The notes below the pieces were generated by a model, which was not told the origin of the DNA, made no database searches, and saw nothing but the letters and a program-made list of their open reading frames with translations. The position numbers were made by a program, and so were the translations under genes. This document shows, piece after piece, positions 32,701 through 43,975 of a stretch of 64,000 nt of DNA. Position 1 is the stretch's first letter, and every line of letters begins with the position of its first letter. This stretch comes from Sphaerolaimus hirsutus (taxonomy: Eukaryota; Nematoda; Chromadorea; Monhysterida; Sphaerolaimidae): NCBI GenBank assembly GCA_964036195.1, contig OZ038450.1, positions 9,612,701 to 9,676,700 on the forward strand. The letters are read 5' to 3'.

Positions 32701-33539
32701 GGCCGACGGCGGCGGCGGGTCGCTCTGCCGTGGCGGCACTGGCCACCTGCTTGCACAGACGCCACACGCTGCTGTCGCAGTCGGCGATGCCCAGCCAACG
32801 GCCGAACGGGCGCGCCAATGTCCTGTTGCGGGTGTGCCGAGTTGAGTTTACTCACATTCAGAGGGTTAACCTAAATTCTCGAAAAAGACCCCCTTGAATA
32901 ACATCCGCCTCGAATCACCCCCTTGAATAACACCCCCCTCGAATCACCCCCCTTGAATAACACCCATCTTGAATAACACTTCCTTGAATAACACCCCTTA
33001 CCCCCCTTGAATAACTCCCCATGTTGGCTGGGTGAGAAAAAAGTAACTCCCCCTCGAAGAACTCCCCATTCAAAAAAACTTTCTCTTTAAAAACTCTGGC
33101 GATAAAATAAGTTCCCTGGGGTCTTATTCGAGGATTTGCGGTATAAACCAGTTGCATTTTTTGTATTTTGTATTTACTCTAATGATAGAATGGCGTCACG
33201 CCGTCGGGGCAGTTTGATAGAATATCGAGTTAAACCGTACTAGCGTTTCACGTTGTATTTTATCATTGCATTTTCAAATTACCTATATTTTTATTTCGTT
33301 GAATTCACCCACCCACCCTGCATGCCACAAAAGAAGAAAAAAAACGAAACTCACCACTCAAAAACGACCCTAAACGCCAGCATGACGAGCGCATACTTAA
33401 TAGGCCTATAAATGTCATTGAAGGCGGGATAGTGCTGGGGGTCTTTGCCGGCGGCGAGCGCATAGGACCAGTTGTGGCCGGGCGGCAGCCAGAACGATTC
33501 GGCCCACAGCCAGGCGCCCAGCGCCGACGCGTGCGGCAT
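29708..33539 (-). CDS. Ceramide synthase (TLC/Lag1 domain), eight exons
   Basis: Exons in transcript order: 33539-33355, 32822-32646, 32240-32183, 32114-31968, 31677-31549, 31125-31019, 30940-30784, 29776-29708. GT..AG borders and phases agree throughout, giving 342 codons plus TGA. Ceramide synthases acylate sphingoid bases with acyl-CoA in the ER membrane. The N-terminus has the family's ESFWLPPGHNW stretch. SSWRFLFY (120-127) opens the TLC domain. The Lag1 motif is intact: HH at 197-198, N-x-x-R at 212-215 and LHDAAD at 223-228, with the predicted active-site histidines and aspartates. Several hydrophobic membrane segments follow. The tail is acidic (SDDIRSDEEPEEDE), typical of the family. 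Between LGI (72-74) and SSWRF only about 46 residues remain, too few for the homeobox-like domain of many animal ceramide synthases; CERS1 also lacks it. The start at 33539 is the first ATG in frame with the conserved N-terminus. Confidence 0.95.
29826..30246. mobile_element. Foldback element, GTAGGCCTGCTAGTCATG ends, near the ceramide synthase 3' end
   Basis: TGCTAGTCATGTAAACC on the left mirrors CTAGCAAGTATACATGACTA on the right. The centre has a second strong stem, CATTGTTTTTGTCACT against AGTGACAAAAACAATG. The element lies in the last intron (29777-30783). A CCTATTACGCATGTAAACCC segment near 40745 is distantly similar. Confidence 0.6.
30266..30602. mobile_element. ACCGTATTTGCTTGAATA element in the last ceramide synthase intron
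   Basis: Left end TACCGTATTTGCTTGAATAG and right end TTAAAGCAAATACGGTA. The inside has repeated CCCCCCTCGAATAAT words on one strand only. Member of the family listed at 25416. Confidence 0.75.
31320..31498. mobile_element. Foldback MITE, CCCTGTAAA family, well-preserved copy in a ceramide synthase intron
   Basis: GGCAGTCCCAAGCCCTGTAA and its reverse complement frame inverted AAGTGTAAAGT and GTCAAATGTAAAGTC units. Nearly the same ends as the copy at 42729. Lies in the intron between exons 31677-31549 and 31125-31019. Confidence 0.8.
32873..33147. mobile_element. TCGAATAAC/CCCCC repeat-rich element in ceramide synthase intron 1
   Basis: Array of CCCCCTTGAATAACAC words ending with TCTTATTCGAGGATTTGCGG and TA. 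It is the 3' half of the ACCGTATTT family with a degraded left end (AAATTCTCGAAAAAG). Confidence 0.65.
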
Positions 33540-33559
33540 GTCAGCGGCGCTGCACAGCC

Positions 33560-34490
33560 ACCTGCCGCGCGGCACTAAGCCACTGGTTTGAGGGGCTGGG
33601 TAGGTAGATTGGGGGGGGTGGATTATTAGGTAGGTGAAAACCTGTGTGAGGGTTTTTTATTTAGGGCTGTATTGGGGATGAAAATGAAAGTGTGTTAGGT
33701 AGAATTAAATATATTCAATTTATATATCTATACAAAAATAATGCTACTGAGTAAGGGCAGGGGAGATTGATTTAAAAAGCATAAATACATATTTACATAT
33801 ATTTATATACTTATGCAAAAATAATGCCACTGATGAGAAAGGGCAGGGGAGATTGATTTAAAAGGCAATTTTACATATATTTAAATGCATACCGAGAATT
33901 ACAAACGACTCTGTTGTTGACAGGTTTCTATGCGGAAGGATACATTTTGTATGGCAGTTTGAAATTCTACATACACATCAAGATTACCTAGTTCAAATAC
34001 ACAACCTCAATGCGATTTTTGCCTTGTCGTTTTTTAAGAGAGGAACAATGGATAAACAAACATACGTTTCGATCAAAGGCTTTAATAATAAGACGTTTTC
34101 CCGCTATTCGATAATAAATGTTACCTAGATTTAGTGTCGCAATGTTTGCATATAAATATTTGAAACCTTTTAAAAATGGTGGAAAACAGGAGCAGTGGCC
34201 GGTAAAATTGGCAACAACGACGAGACATTTTTATCACGACACAAGAAACATTTAAGGCATTAAACACGCATAAACCGCCCTCGCTCTCACATTAAAATGC
34301 AATATTTGACATGATAATGCACATTTACATAATGGATGCAACTTTACTTGAGCAAAAATTTCATTATGAAATGTACCAACACTATTTAGCTTGCGGCTCG
34401 ACATCCGGCCGCGGTTACGTGACGGCGAGAAACAATTTCTACAGGGCACAAAACAAAACACGAGTAAAGCATGCAGCGCACTGCACTGCA
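33560..34490. other. Upstream region of ceramide synthase
   Basis: G-rich patch at 33585-33640, then AT-rich DNA with an imperfect direct repeat: ATAATGC(T/C)ACTGA followed by AAGGGCAGGGGAGATTGATT at about 33738 and 33823. No exon recognised. The promoter should be here. Confidence 0.35.
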
Positions 34491-34496
34491 CTGAGA

Positions 34497-34644
34497 GCAG
34501 TCCCAGACTGTGTAAAATGTCAAATGTCATGCAAAGTGTCAAAAGTCTGGTAAAATTCTCTGTAAATTGCTACCGTACGTTTGCCATTTTACAAACCTTT
34601 GACACTATGCATGACATTTGACATTTTACAGGGTCCGGGACTGG
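34497..34644. mobile_element. Foldback MITE, CCCTGTAAA family
   Basis: GCAGTCCCAGACTGTGTAAA on the left mirrors TTTACAGGGTCCGGGACTG on the right, with TGTCAAATGTCATGC arms. Same family as 3899. Confidence 0.75.
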
Positions 34645-34951
34645 CACCCGGACTGCAGTGCACTGCGCCGGACGCAATGTATCCCCGCTGGCTACGCGGG
34701 CATCTATTCAACGCGCTCGCCAAGTGCGTCCGTTCCACGCGCTCTCTTTAACCACATGCATTTTTTGCCGCCCTCGTTCTAAACTGCATGGCTCCCATGT
34801 CGCAGCGAGAACGCTAGAAAGGTTGCAACTTTACGAAACATACGCGTACACATAACATACGATTAGATGAAATTGGATCAGGGAGGTGATGTCATTTTGT
34901 AACTAGGTACGCAGAATTATCAAAAGCGTGGAAGAGGAGTTATTTTATCTT

Positions 34952-35457
34952 AAACCCGGAGTTACAGCATAACGATAAATAGAAGGTGGTACGCAAATAA
35001 AATGTCACCGATAAATCCATTATTTACATGTTTTCAAGTTTTTTATTGAAAATAAATGTTCAATACTCCAATTTGAATGAATACATTTTCATATGGGAGA
35101 TGTTAAATTCGACATTGAATGAAAAACGTTCGATGAAAAATGGTCCGCCGACAAATCAATTTCACGGTGATGCCCAAGAATCAATTTGTCGATGGCTATT
35201 TCATGCAATGACCGTCGACAAATTGATTTTAGGGCATCACCGTGAAATTGATTTGTCGGCGGACGATTTTTCACTTAACGTTTTTCATTCAAATTCTAAT
35301 TTAACATCTCCCATATGGAAATTTATTCATTCTCATTCGAGTATTGAACATTCATTTTCAATAAAAAACTTGTAAACATGAAAATAATGGATTTATCGGT
35401 GACGTTTTATTTGTCGTATCACTTTCTATTTATCATTATGCTGTAACTCCGGCTTAA
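34952..35457. mobile_element. TTAA-flanked palindromic element, piggyBac-type MITE candidate
   Basis: The ends are CCGGAGTTACAGCATAA and its reverse complement, bordered on both sides by TTAA (near 34950 and 35453). The arms pair over most of their length. The inner part holds a second perfect stem, CCGACAAATCAATTTCACGG, around a short loop. TTAA duplication is the hallmark of piggyBac elements. No transposase. Short frames on both strands are mirror artefacts. Confidence 0.7.
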
Positions 35458-35978
35458 CGCAACGCGACGGGGGATTTTTCAGGGTTGATGAGAGGATGAT
35501 AAAAAATGATTTCAATGCAGAATGATAAATATGCTATACTCGGATGACATTTCGCCGTACATTTTTCCGGAGGAAACACTCCATCATGACGTCATCACTT
35601 TCGTCCCGATCATCATCTCTCGCCATCACGTCGTCTTCATCGCTCCTTCCATAAGTTCTCGGCTGGCCGTCTGCCAGCCGAAGACATAACTCCTATCTGT
35701 TTGTAGAGTATCGTGTCTGCCCAGTATATTCACAAAACAAATCTAGCAAGCGTTTGTATCAATCATGTTTGAGCGATTGTACAGCATCAGGGATAGCCGG
35801 AGTTTTTTTCAAAGGTTTTTTAAAAACAACGTTTAAAAAAAACGCAAGCACTGAAAACCTCGTAGCATCGATACATAGGTATGTCATCCTAAATACTTTA
35901 GTCATGCCGCGGCTCGCAGCAAAGTGCCGGCGGCCAGCAACCAACTATTGCCTCGCATGAAATGCAGCGCACTGAAAA

Positions 35979-36293
35979 CACAGTTGTTAATGCGTATTTA
36001 CTTTTACTCAAAAAGTACGCATACTCGAGTATCGAGTAAATATGCATACGCATTCCTACTTTTAAAAAGTATCTGTGCTCGCCGGTACGCTTACTTTTTG
36101 CTTTTATGCTTTCCTGGAAAATACTTGCATTTACATTTTCAATAAAAAAGTATTTTACTCTCATTTACTCGCGAGCAAAAGGAAATAACTTTTACTATAC
36201 GCATTCTTTACTCAGGGGGAGGGGTGAGTAAAAACAACATACTTTATGCATACGCATACTTTGAAAAAAAGTTCGGTACTTTTAACAACTCTG
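35979..36293. mobile_element. hAT-like element, CAGAGTTGTTAA family, 8-bp TSD
   Basis: Begins CACAGTTGTTAATGCG and ends TACTTTTAACAACTCTG. Exact TSD ACTGAAAA at 35971-35978 and 36294-36301. Interior of GTATTTACTTTTACTC-type words. Non-coding. Confidence 0.88.
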
Positions 36294-36299
36294 ACTGAA

Positions 36300-37985
36300 A
36301 ACGCCCATTGCGCACATATCGCGTTTCAACGGTTCAATGATGTCCAACCGGAGCCTGGCACAAAACGAACTTTCATTAACCCGATTGGCCGACGGATCTC
36401 ATTTTCAATTTCTCAGTAGATGTTTATCTGTAAATGTAAAATTTCTCAGTAGACGTCGATAACTCCAAAAATTTAATTTCGAGAAAATTGCATTTTAAAT
36501 CTCTTTTTCAATGCTCTGCCAGCTCTGCATGTCCGATGATCTTGCTCGCTGTCTATCGTAATGCTCCAATGTTCATATTCAACGTTGATATTCAAGTGTA
36601 AAATTTTCTGTCTCTGCTCTCAACATACATGGGAGCAGTGACAATTCCACAAAATGCAGTCCTAAATAAGTGGACTTATCGACATCTTGCCCGTGAACAA
36701 AATTTTTGTTCATCGCACAGATAGATTTGGATTTTGGACAATTAGGTAATGCACTTATCGACTTTTAAAAGTCGTCAACCCACATGGACTTGACACATTT
36801 CTTACTGTTGTATTTCTTCAACAAAAAGAACGAACTTATCTTAAATTAACGAACTTTTTGAGGGAATTTGTTCGAAAATCTTAATTGTTCCAAAAGTGTC
36901 AAAGTGTGAAGCGGCAGTAACGTCGAAAAAATTAGGACCATACCTAGTGAAAAATGTACAGCACCGATTCTTTTAGATGCAATTTCCGTACTTGAATCAA
37001 TTTTCGCAATTTTCGAAATCGACTTTTAGATCTGAACGCCTCACATTCACGTTGTCAACAAGTGAGAACATGTCGCTGCGAGAACACGTAGTGCAATATT
37101 TCGCGGTAGGTTGGCAGCGGCGGCACCATGAGCCATGGAAAGTAGCGCTTTGCAAGCTGCAGTGGGGCGGCAATGCGTGATTGCGTACGGCGCCTCGGAC
37201 TTGCATGAATATGGAGAGTTGAAATGGAGTAATTAGATAGTACATACGACTTGGCTTGTAGCAGGCGCAGTTGGTTCATAGCACGATATCATAAGATGCA
37301 GATAAATCTGAACAAGTATGGCATCACTGAGGCAATAAATTGCCGCACCGCAATGGCGCTGCGCTCACTAGTACACCACCGCAATTCAGGAAACTCATAA
37401 ATCTGTTTTGCAGACATTTGAGTTTACCACAACGAGGAATCTGTAAACTCACTGTTGATGGGATCAAAAAATGGATTCTGGTAAACTCAAATGTACAAAC
37501 ACATTTATGATGGTGTATTTTATAAAAAAAAATACTGGTGTGCGTGGCCGCAATGAACCAAGTCAGACAGTACGGAGTATAATGAATGCGAACGAAACGC
37601 TGCCTGAACAATAAATATGACCAAAGGGGCCATCCGCTGTTACCCAGTGTTCCTGTTTATTTAATGTAAGTAATTTCAGATAATGAATGTTCATGGCAAC
37701 GGACGTGGATAAAAGCATCCGTGTTAAGCGCTATTATTAAACACGCAATATCTGCGTCCGAATAGACCTGGGTATTCTCATTTCCGTTTGACTGGACGAT
37801 AACTTACCGGCGAAATGACTAGAAGAAACGCTACGCACCATGTAGAGGCACCAACAGAAAAAAAAAACTTTTTTCGTTTGAGCGCGGAGATAACGTGAAG
37901 AGTTGCAAAAAAATCTTGAAACATCATCATACATATTTCCGCAAGGACATTATGTGCACATAAGATTTCGTTGCTAACTGACTCA
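36300..37985. other. Intergenic DNA, nothing recognised
   Basis: AT-rich throughout. No domain, splice pattern or repeat family recognised in this 1.7 kb. Confidence 0.35.
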
Positions 37986-37989
37986 GATA

Positions 37990-38372
37990 TACCGTATATC
38001 CTCGAATAAAACCCCCTCGAATAAGTCCTCCCCCTCGAATAACTCCCCCTTTTGAATAACTCCCCATTTTGGGTGAAAAATATCCTACAAAATTTACAAA
38101 AATGATAGATGAAAATACAAAATAATGTTAACGTATAGCAGCGACAGCAGATATTTACATAGTGTGTATGCAGTGTATACACACTGTTTTGTTGTTGTTG
38201 AACTGTTAAATACCTGGATTACATGAGTTAACAGAATGCATTCATAAAATGAATTAAGTCAAGTTTTCTGAGTAAAAAATACCCCCCCCCCCTTGAATAC
38301 CCGCTCCCCCCCTCAAAAACTCTGACGGAAAAATAACTCCCCTGGAGACTTAATCGAGGATATACGGTACCT
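37990..38372. mobile_element. ACCGTATATCCTCGAATAA element
   Basis: Left end TACCGTATATCCTCGAATAA, right end TTAATCGAGGATATACGGTA, C-rich CCCCCTCGAATAA words just inside. A second related copy follows at 38420. Confidence 0.75.
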
Positions 38373-38419
38373 ATCTACCATGTATATACCTAATTCATTT
38401 ATATATATACCTAAATAGC

Positions 38420-38793
38420 ATATACCGCTTTTAAGCATCCTCTTATAAGTCCCCATGAGAGTTATTTTTTCATCAGACTTTTCTAACTGGGGAGTTTTTC
38501 GAGGGAAGGAGTTTTTTTTTCGTCAGAATATTCAGTAAAATGCATGATCGATATGTCGCCTGAATGGGGTGAAATTAGTTGCATAAACTTGCAAGTCAGA
38601 ATAGTAGTTGCAATGAAATCAATGCTATTTAGTGAACATCAGCTGCAAAAGAATAGCGTTTTTTATTTATACATGGACGTCGTTCCCACCCATCATTTAC
38701 GGGGAGTTTACCGAGGGGGAGTTATTTCTTCCTCAGTCAGCGCACAGGGGCGAGTTATTCGAGGGGGGGGGGCATAATCGTGGATATACGGTA
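38420..38793. mobile_element. ACCGTATTT-family element, second adjacent copy
   Basis: Left end ATACCGCTTTTAAGCATCCTC (diverged), right end ATAATCGTGGATATACGGTA, with GGGGAGTTATTTTT and GAGGGGGGAG words inside. It is the 38-kb neighbour of the previous copy, separated by about 50 bp. Confidence 0.6.
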
Positions 38794-39269
38794 ATTCATG
38801 TAGTGTACACTGTAAAACCATCTTTTTACCGTCCTCACCCTATCAAACGTTTCTTTCTTCAATGCCTTACATTTGAAAAATGACACAAAATTGCATGCCC
38901 GCGCCAATATAGCTATAATAAATAGACATATTAAGATATCCAGTACTATTGACCATTTTAAAAATGTAGGACTCAGTTTCATTGCATGCGAATGCGGTAA
39001 AAAAATTGTCTTCTAAACATTTTATGCTAAATACCTGATATTTACCCTCAACAATTGTAAACAGTAAATGTAACGGAAGAGCATTTGAAAGCATTATCTG
39101 GGTTTACTCCGGCTGCAAACACCACAATTTTTTCAACACACATGCAAAACTGTCCTCAAGCTGCATGAAACCGCAGCACGCTAAAAAGCGGCAATACGGA
39201 GATGCGGTAACCGTACGAATTCTCTGGATCTAGCTGAAAAACGAGAGTGTTGCACTTGTAATCATTACA

Positions 39270-39445
39270 TGCTCACAGGGGTAGGAAAAGGGGTGTTGGT
39301 GGCAAGGGGGGGGGAATTGTGGGGTGGGGTAACCCCCCAAAACCGTCCAGCTATCTATCTATCCCCGATGCAAATGTTTTGGCTACTACCCCCTGAGCCC
39401 CCCCCCAAAAAAATCGCCGGTTATCTATCTATCAAATCGAAATTA
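39270..39445. mobile_element. GATAGATAG/Gn family, partial copy
   Basis: GGGGTAACCCCCC and CCAGCTATCTATCTATCCCC are followed by CCCCCCCCAAAAAAATCG. Truncated at the right side by the hairpin that begins at 39475. Confidence 0.6.
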
Positions 39446-39474
39446 CAGCTCAGCGTGAATTTGATGTAAAATGA

Positions 39475-39846
39475 AGACATAAAATTACGTCATAAAATTC
39501 ATTACATGAGTGTGAATGATGCTACAGGTCTACAATTTTTTGAATAATATATGAATCAATACCTTAATCGTGTCCAATACTGAGTGTTATCAGCTACAGT
39601 TAGAGCGAATTGAAAAATCCAAATTTTTTCATTTTACGTCACATTTTATGTCATGTAACTAATCTTACATTTCAAGTCAATGGTTGGATGAAATCGTTGG
39701 CATGAAATGTAAAATTAGTTCCCTGACTTAAAATGATGACATAAAATATAAAAAAATTAATTTTTCAATTCGCTCTAGCTGTGGCTGATAACACTCAGTA
39801 TTGGACATGATAAAGGATTCATATGCTATCCATAAAAAATTGTAGA
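39475..39846. mobile_element. Long hairpin element related to 27825-28307
   Basis: Left arm (about 39475-39665) and right arm (about 39680-39846) pair imperfectly, sharing ACTGAGTGTTATCAGC and its complement. Word order matches the 27.8-kb hairpin with many substitutions. Its right end abuts a CCAGTTCCGC element. Confidence 0.7.
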
Positions 39847-40255
39847 CCTGGGGCCAGTTCCGCAAGTGGAAAAGTTAAGAGTTAAAAGTTAAAAGTTTAG
39901 TAAAATGACAAATGGCAAGTTAAGAGTAAAGTTGTATGATAAATGATGAGCTAAGAGACAAGAGTAAAGTTAAATGACAAATGATTAGTTAAGAGATAAA
40001 GTAAAGTTAGGAGTCAAGCAAGTGTATTCCAATCTTATTTTTCGCATCCAGATCTTATATTTTTGTATCCAAATCTTATTTTCTCTCATAAGATTTGGAT
40101 ACAAAAAACATAAGATCTGGATACGAAAAATAAGATTTGGATACACTTGCTTGACTCTTGACTTTACTCTCATCTCTAAACTAATCATTTGTCATTTAAC
40201 TTTACTCTTGTCTCATAGCTCATCATTTATCATTTAACTTTACTCTTGTAAAAGT
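39847..40255. mobile_element. CCAGTTCCGCAA-family foldback with a long hairpin centre
   Basis: Begins CCTGGGGCCAGTTCCGCAAG. The arms contain repeated AGAGTAAAGTTAAATGAC units. The centre, 40020-40145, is a near-perfect stem (AGATTTGGATACA and complement). The right-hand GCGGAACTGG terminus is missing, so it is truncated there. Confidence 0.65.
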
Positions 40256-40449
40256 GTTGATGAAAGGTGAAAAACGATCCTGAAAAAAAACTTTGAAAAT
40301 GTCAGAATGAGAATCAGCTTCACTCACAATGGAAATGAAACGGAGATACAAGGACATCAAATTTGAAAAGATCAAAGAATAAAATTTTATCAGAATCAAT
40401 ATGGCACCCATACAAACCAGATAAGCAACAATTTTTTTTTGTTATACTT

Positions 40450-42110
40450 GTTTTTTTCAGTCAAAGTTGGGGATGACCGGTGTTTTTCTTCAAAGGTCGC
40501 CAAACGTCTGATGATATTGTTAGGAAGGAACTACCAACATGAAAAAGGTGTCAAAAGATCAATCAAATGCAGTCCATTCCTCTCGATATTTATTATCGTT
40601 GGGTCACGAATTTCGAACAAAGCAAGGCTATGTGAATTACGTGCCCCCGCGAGGCGAGGACATACCGGAGTAGCGTTTGAAACAACCTATTTTGAAATGG
40701 CTGAAGAAATGGATTTAGGCGAGAGAAGTAACCATTGGGTCAGGCCTATTACGCATGTAAACCCATTACGCATGTAAACTTTGACAGACACATTATACCT
40801 GCATGGGTAAGAAAGGGGGGTACCCAAACCCCCCAGCTATCTATCTCTGCCAGAGGCAAACATTTTTGGTTACTTTCCCCTGAACCCCGCCCCTGCACAT
40901 TGCGTAGCTATCTAGCTATCTGTAGCGCTTTTCAGCAATTTTACGCAATTTTCACCCAAAGTCACTAATTTTCATACTTTTTAAAGATGTTCACCTTTAA
41001 AATCACTAGGTAATGTGTTTTATAGCATATTTTCAGCATGCTAGGGATAGTTGGATAGAATGCATGCTGGTTCTACATGCCGGTTCTACATGCATGATGG
41101 GTTTAGATGTGTAATGGCACAGGGCCGTAACCATTATGGATATTTTGCTGAACTATAATTTTACCTGTATTTATTATCGTGTGTATGTAATGCGATTGTA
41201 ATTGTAAATTGGCAGTACAATGTAAATAGTCAAAGAATGGAATAACGATGTTTGTGTTTGTACGAAAATGTTTCTATTTACACAAAATGTTTTGCTTTAC
41301 AGATAAGGCGAAGTTTACGTTTGCGATGACGTTCGATGTTTGTGGAAGAATGCGGAAGTACTGGCGTGAAAAAATTTGTCTCAAAAACGGTTGAAAAACG
41401 CAGGCCAACCCTAGATAATGTGGCACGAAAAAAGGTAGTGCGCACTAGCAGACCCAAAGACAAAGTGTATGTATACTCGGCGTACATGATACTCTGCCCT
41501 CGCACTGATTTATGTCTTGTGTTGGAAGCGTGCCAATGATTGTTTAATCATGCGATTTTCATAAAAAGATGAAAAAATTTATAGATGTGAATATGTTAAT
41601 GAAAAACATTATTACAACAGTCAACTTTGTCATGTTTTTATGAAACTCGCACGCGTTAACCATCGTTGGCACACTTCCAGCGGGAAACACGCGTGCAAGG
41701 TGTAAAGTAACCGGAGTATACATCAGCGTGAGTCGGGATCGATCTGCCCAGCGAGAGGGGAAAATTATGAAAAATAATGTGTGGCTCTACATATTTACTA
41801 GTCTACGGCCAAAATTTCCAAAAATGATAAATTCGTTTTAAACGCATCTACTAGTTTACCAGAATAAATAATACTCCATGTCCGTCAACAGTATTTTCTT
41901 ATTCCGGTAAAGGCTAATGCGTTCAGTGCTGATTTATCAGTTGTCGAAATTTCGGCCGTAAAGTAAGAGTATGCGTGGGGTCCATTATTTAGACGGCCCA
42001 CCGGCCAAAAAGGCGCCCATCCAGCAAGTAGACGTGCGACAAGAAACGTAGTAAATGATAAGTGAAGGTTAGGTCAGATGCGGTGTGTCCAAAGTGACCT
42101 TTGGTATTTA
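40450..42110. other. Intergenic DNA with repeat remnants
   Basis: A GATAGATAG-type fragment lies at about 40815-40925 and a CATGTAAACCC/TACATGC foldback fragment at about 40740-41110. GGCCAACCCTAG at 41402 is an isolated hAT end. The remainder is AT-rich with no supported gene. Confidence 0.4.
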
Positions 42111-42120
42111 TACCTATATT

Positions 42121-42400
42121 TAGTGATGTAAAAAGAGCCAGGACTTTGGCGCCAAGCACCAAAAGCGCCATGTCGCTATTCCGAACCTCAGCGCCAAGCG
42201 CCAATGGCTCCAGAGCAAAATAGCTCCAAGCGCCAGAAGCGCCATGGCGCTTTTTGCTTTGGCGCTAGCGCCAAGGGCCAGCGCCAGGCATTTTGTTCCT
42301 GGCGCCTGGCAAAAATATCGCCAAGCGCCAAAAGCGCCAAGGCGCTTTTTGCTTTGGCGATAGCGCCAGGCGCCAGCGCCATGGCGCTTTTACAGCAATA
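42121..42400. mobile_element. GGCGCC-hairpin hAT MITE, 8-bp TSD
   Basis: Ends TAGTGATGTAAAAAG and CTTTTACAGCAATA, exact TSD CCTATATT at 42113-42120 and 42401-42408. Nearly the whole interior is interlocking palindromes, GGCGCCAAGCGCC and GCGCCATGGCGC, that can pair in many registers. Frames inside read as Ala/Gly/Arg-rich nonsense on both strands and are not genes. Confidence 0.85.
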
Positions 42401-42728
42401 CCTATATTTACCAGTCGATAAATACGACTCGTCGGCTGTAAGTCCAACGCCTTACTTTTTTTGTATTTCAATTTTTACTTTATTTATCACCTGCCACGTT
42501 TCTCGTCACTAATCAACTTCGAGAATTGTCACGACGCGACAGACAGGCCTTCAAATGAAATAGGTATCCGTCAAAATGAGTATGAAGGACGGTAAGCACA
42601 CTCCACGCATCAATAAAAACTCATTCGCTTAATGGAAGCCTGCGAACGCTGACGACAGTAACTGAACGCTGCCAAGCGAACAGTGGAATAATTGAAACAG
42701 GAAAAGTGGGCCTGCCTGCCCATCAGGG

Positions 42729-42903
42729 GGCAGTCCCAAGCCCTGTAAAGTGTAAAGTAAAGTGTCAATTGTCATGACAAAAGTAAAGTGAAGTGTCAAT
42801 TGTCATGCAAAGTTCATTAATAAAATCTTTTCATTTTTGTTTTGATTGACACTTTACTTTACATTTGACACTTTACTTTACACTTTACAGGGCTTGGGGC
42901 TGC
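42729..42903. mobile_element. Foldback MITE, CCCTGTAAA family, well-preserved copy
   Basis: GGCAGTCCCAAGCCCTGTAA at the left and CAGGGCTTGGGGCTGCC at the right. Inner units AAGTGTCAATTGTCATG. Closest relative is the copy at 31320. Confidence 0.8.
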
Positions 42904-42906
42904 CAC

Positions 42907-42981
42907 CTGGTGCCAGTTCCGCAAGTGACAAACCAAAGAATAGAACGTTAATTCGCCGCCATTTGCGGAACTGGCCCCAGG
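42907..42981. mobile_element. Minimal CCAGTTCCGCAA foldback
   Basis: A 75-bp unit: CTGGTGCCAGTTCCGCAA, a short spacer and TTGCGGAACTGGCCCCAG. It sits immediately beside a CCCTGTAAA foldback. Confidence 0.7.
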
Positions 42982-43330
42982 TTTCACAAGCGACCACGTT
43001 CCACATGAGGACTAAAAGTTGAAGTTTTGTTCGCAGGGATGGCAAAACATTTTCTTGGAAAGATGTTCACATGAATTTAGGCTGCCAAAAACACCAGCGC
43101 CTAATGCTGAGTCACTACAATAAGTACAGCCTACAAAACGCAAATTGTCACGTCTGGCGTCTGGATATTAAATGATCACAGGAGCGGAAAATTGGTACGC
43201 AGTCATTCATAACCGAATGGTTGCCACGCAATTACAAAACATCAACAAGCAATTCATTGGCGCCGTCGCGCAGCGAAGTTTTCCGACCATTCGTCGACGA
43301 GCGATACTTGGAAATATTTTATTGACGGAT

Positions 43331-43682
43331 TTGGGTGTCAAAAAAAATTTCTACGGAAAACGGAAACGGGAAACTTTTTGTACTCGCCGGAAAACGGAAA
43401 AAATTTGCACTGGCAAAAAAACGGAAAACATAATTGCACAGAATTTGCACAGAAATTGCAAAAATTTTGCTGGAAACGGAAAAAATTGCAGAAATTTTGC
43501 TGGAAACAGAATAATTGGCATAATTGAAAAACCTGCTTGCAGAAACAGAAAACAGGACGTTGAAATGGAAAATAAGACAGAAAAACCGAAAAATTGCTGG
43601 AAAACGGTGAATGAGAAAAAAATAATGACCAGAAATCGGAAAAATAGCTTTCGGAAAACCAAAACAGAAAACTGACACCCTA
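43331..43682. mobile_element. hAT-like MITE of GGAAAA repeats, 8-bp TSD
   Basis: Begins TTGGGTGTCAAAA and ends TGACACCCTA. Exact TSD TGACGGAT at 43323-43330 and 43683-43690. The interior is a degenerate array of CGGAAAA(C/T) and GGAAAATTTTGC words. The long plus-strand frame crossing it is Lys/Asn/Arg-rich repeat translation, not a gene. Confidence 0.82.
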
Positions 43683-43975
43683 TGACGGATGTTCCGTCTG
43701 ATGGAAAGAGGCGACCATATTCGCTCGAATGGCAAATTACCGCCAATGCTCGAGTCCCGAATGGCGGCGAATAATCACCATGACACCAGGCGATCACATT
43801 GAATCAGCACAAAAAGCAGCTGACCGGCAAAAATGTCAATAAATATCAACCTCGGACTGCTTGAAAAGCTGAACGCTTTACGCTATTGCTCGAAACAATT
43901 AACAACCCATGCATGATTAAGAGTGTGAATTAATGCAGCGCAGTGAGTCCGACGCAACACAACTATTTATTGTTA

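Noticed and set aside
43172..43797. Overlapping frames of 138-167 codons on both strands
   Set aside because: They translate the GGAAAA array of a hAT MITE with an exact TSD; Lys/Asn-rich on one strand, Phe/Ser-rich on the other.
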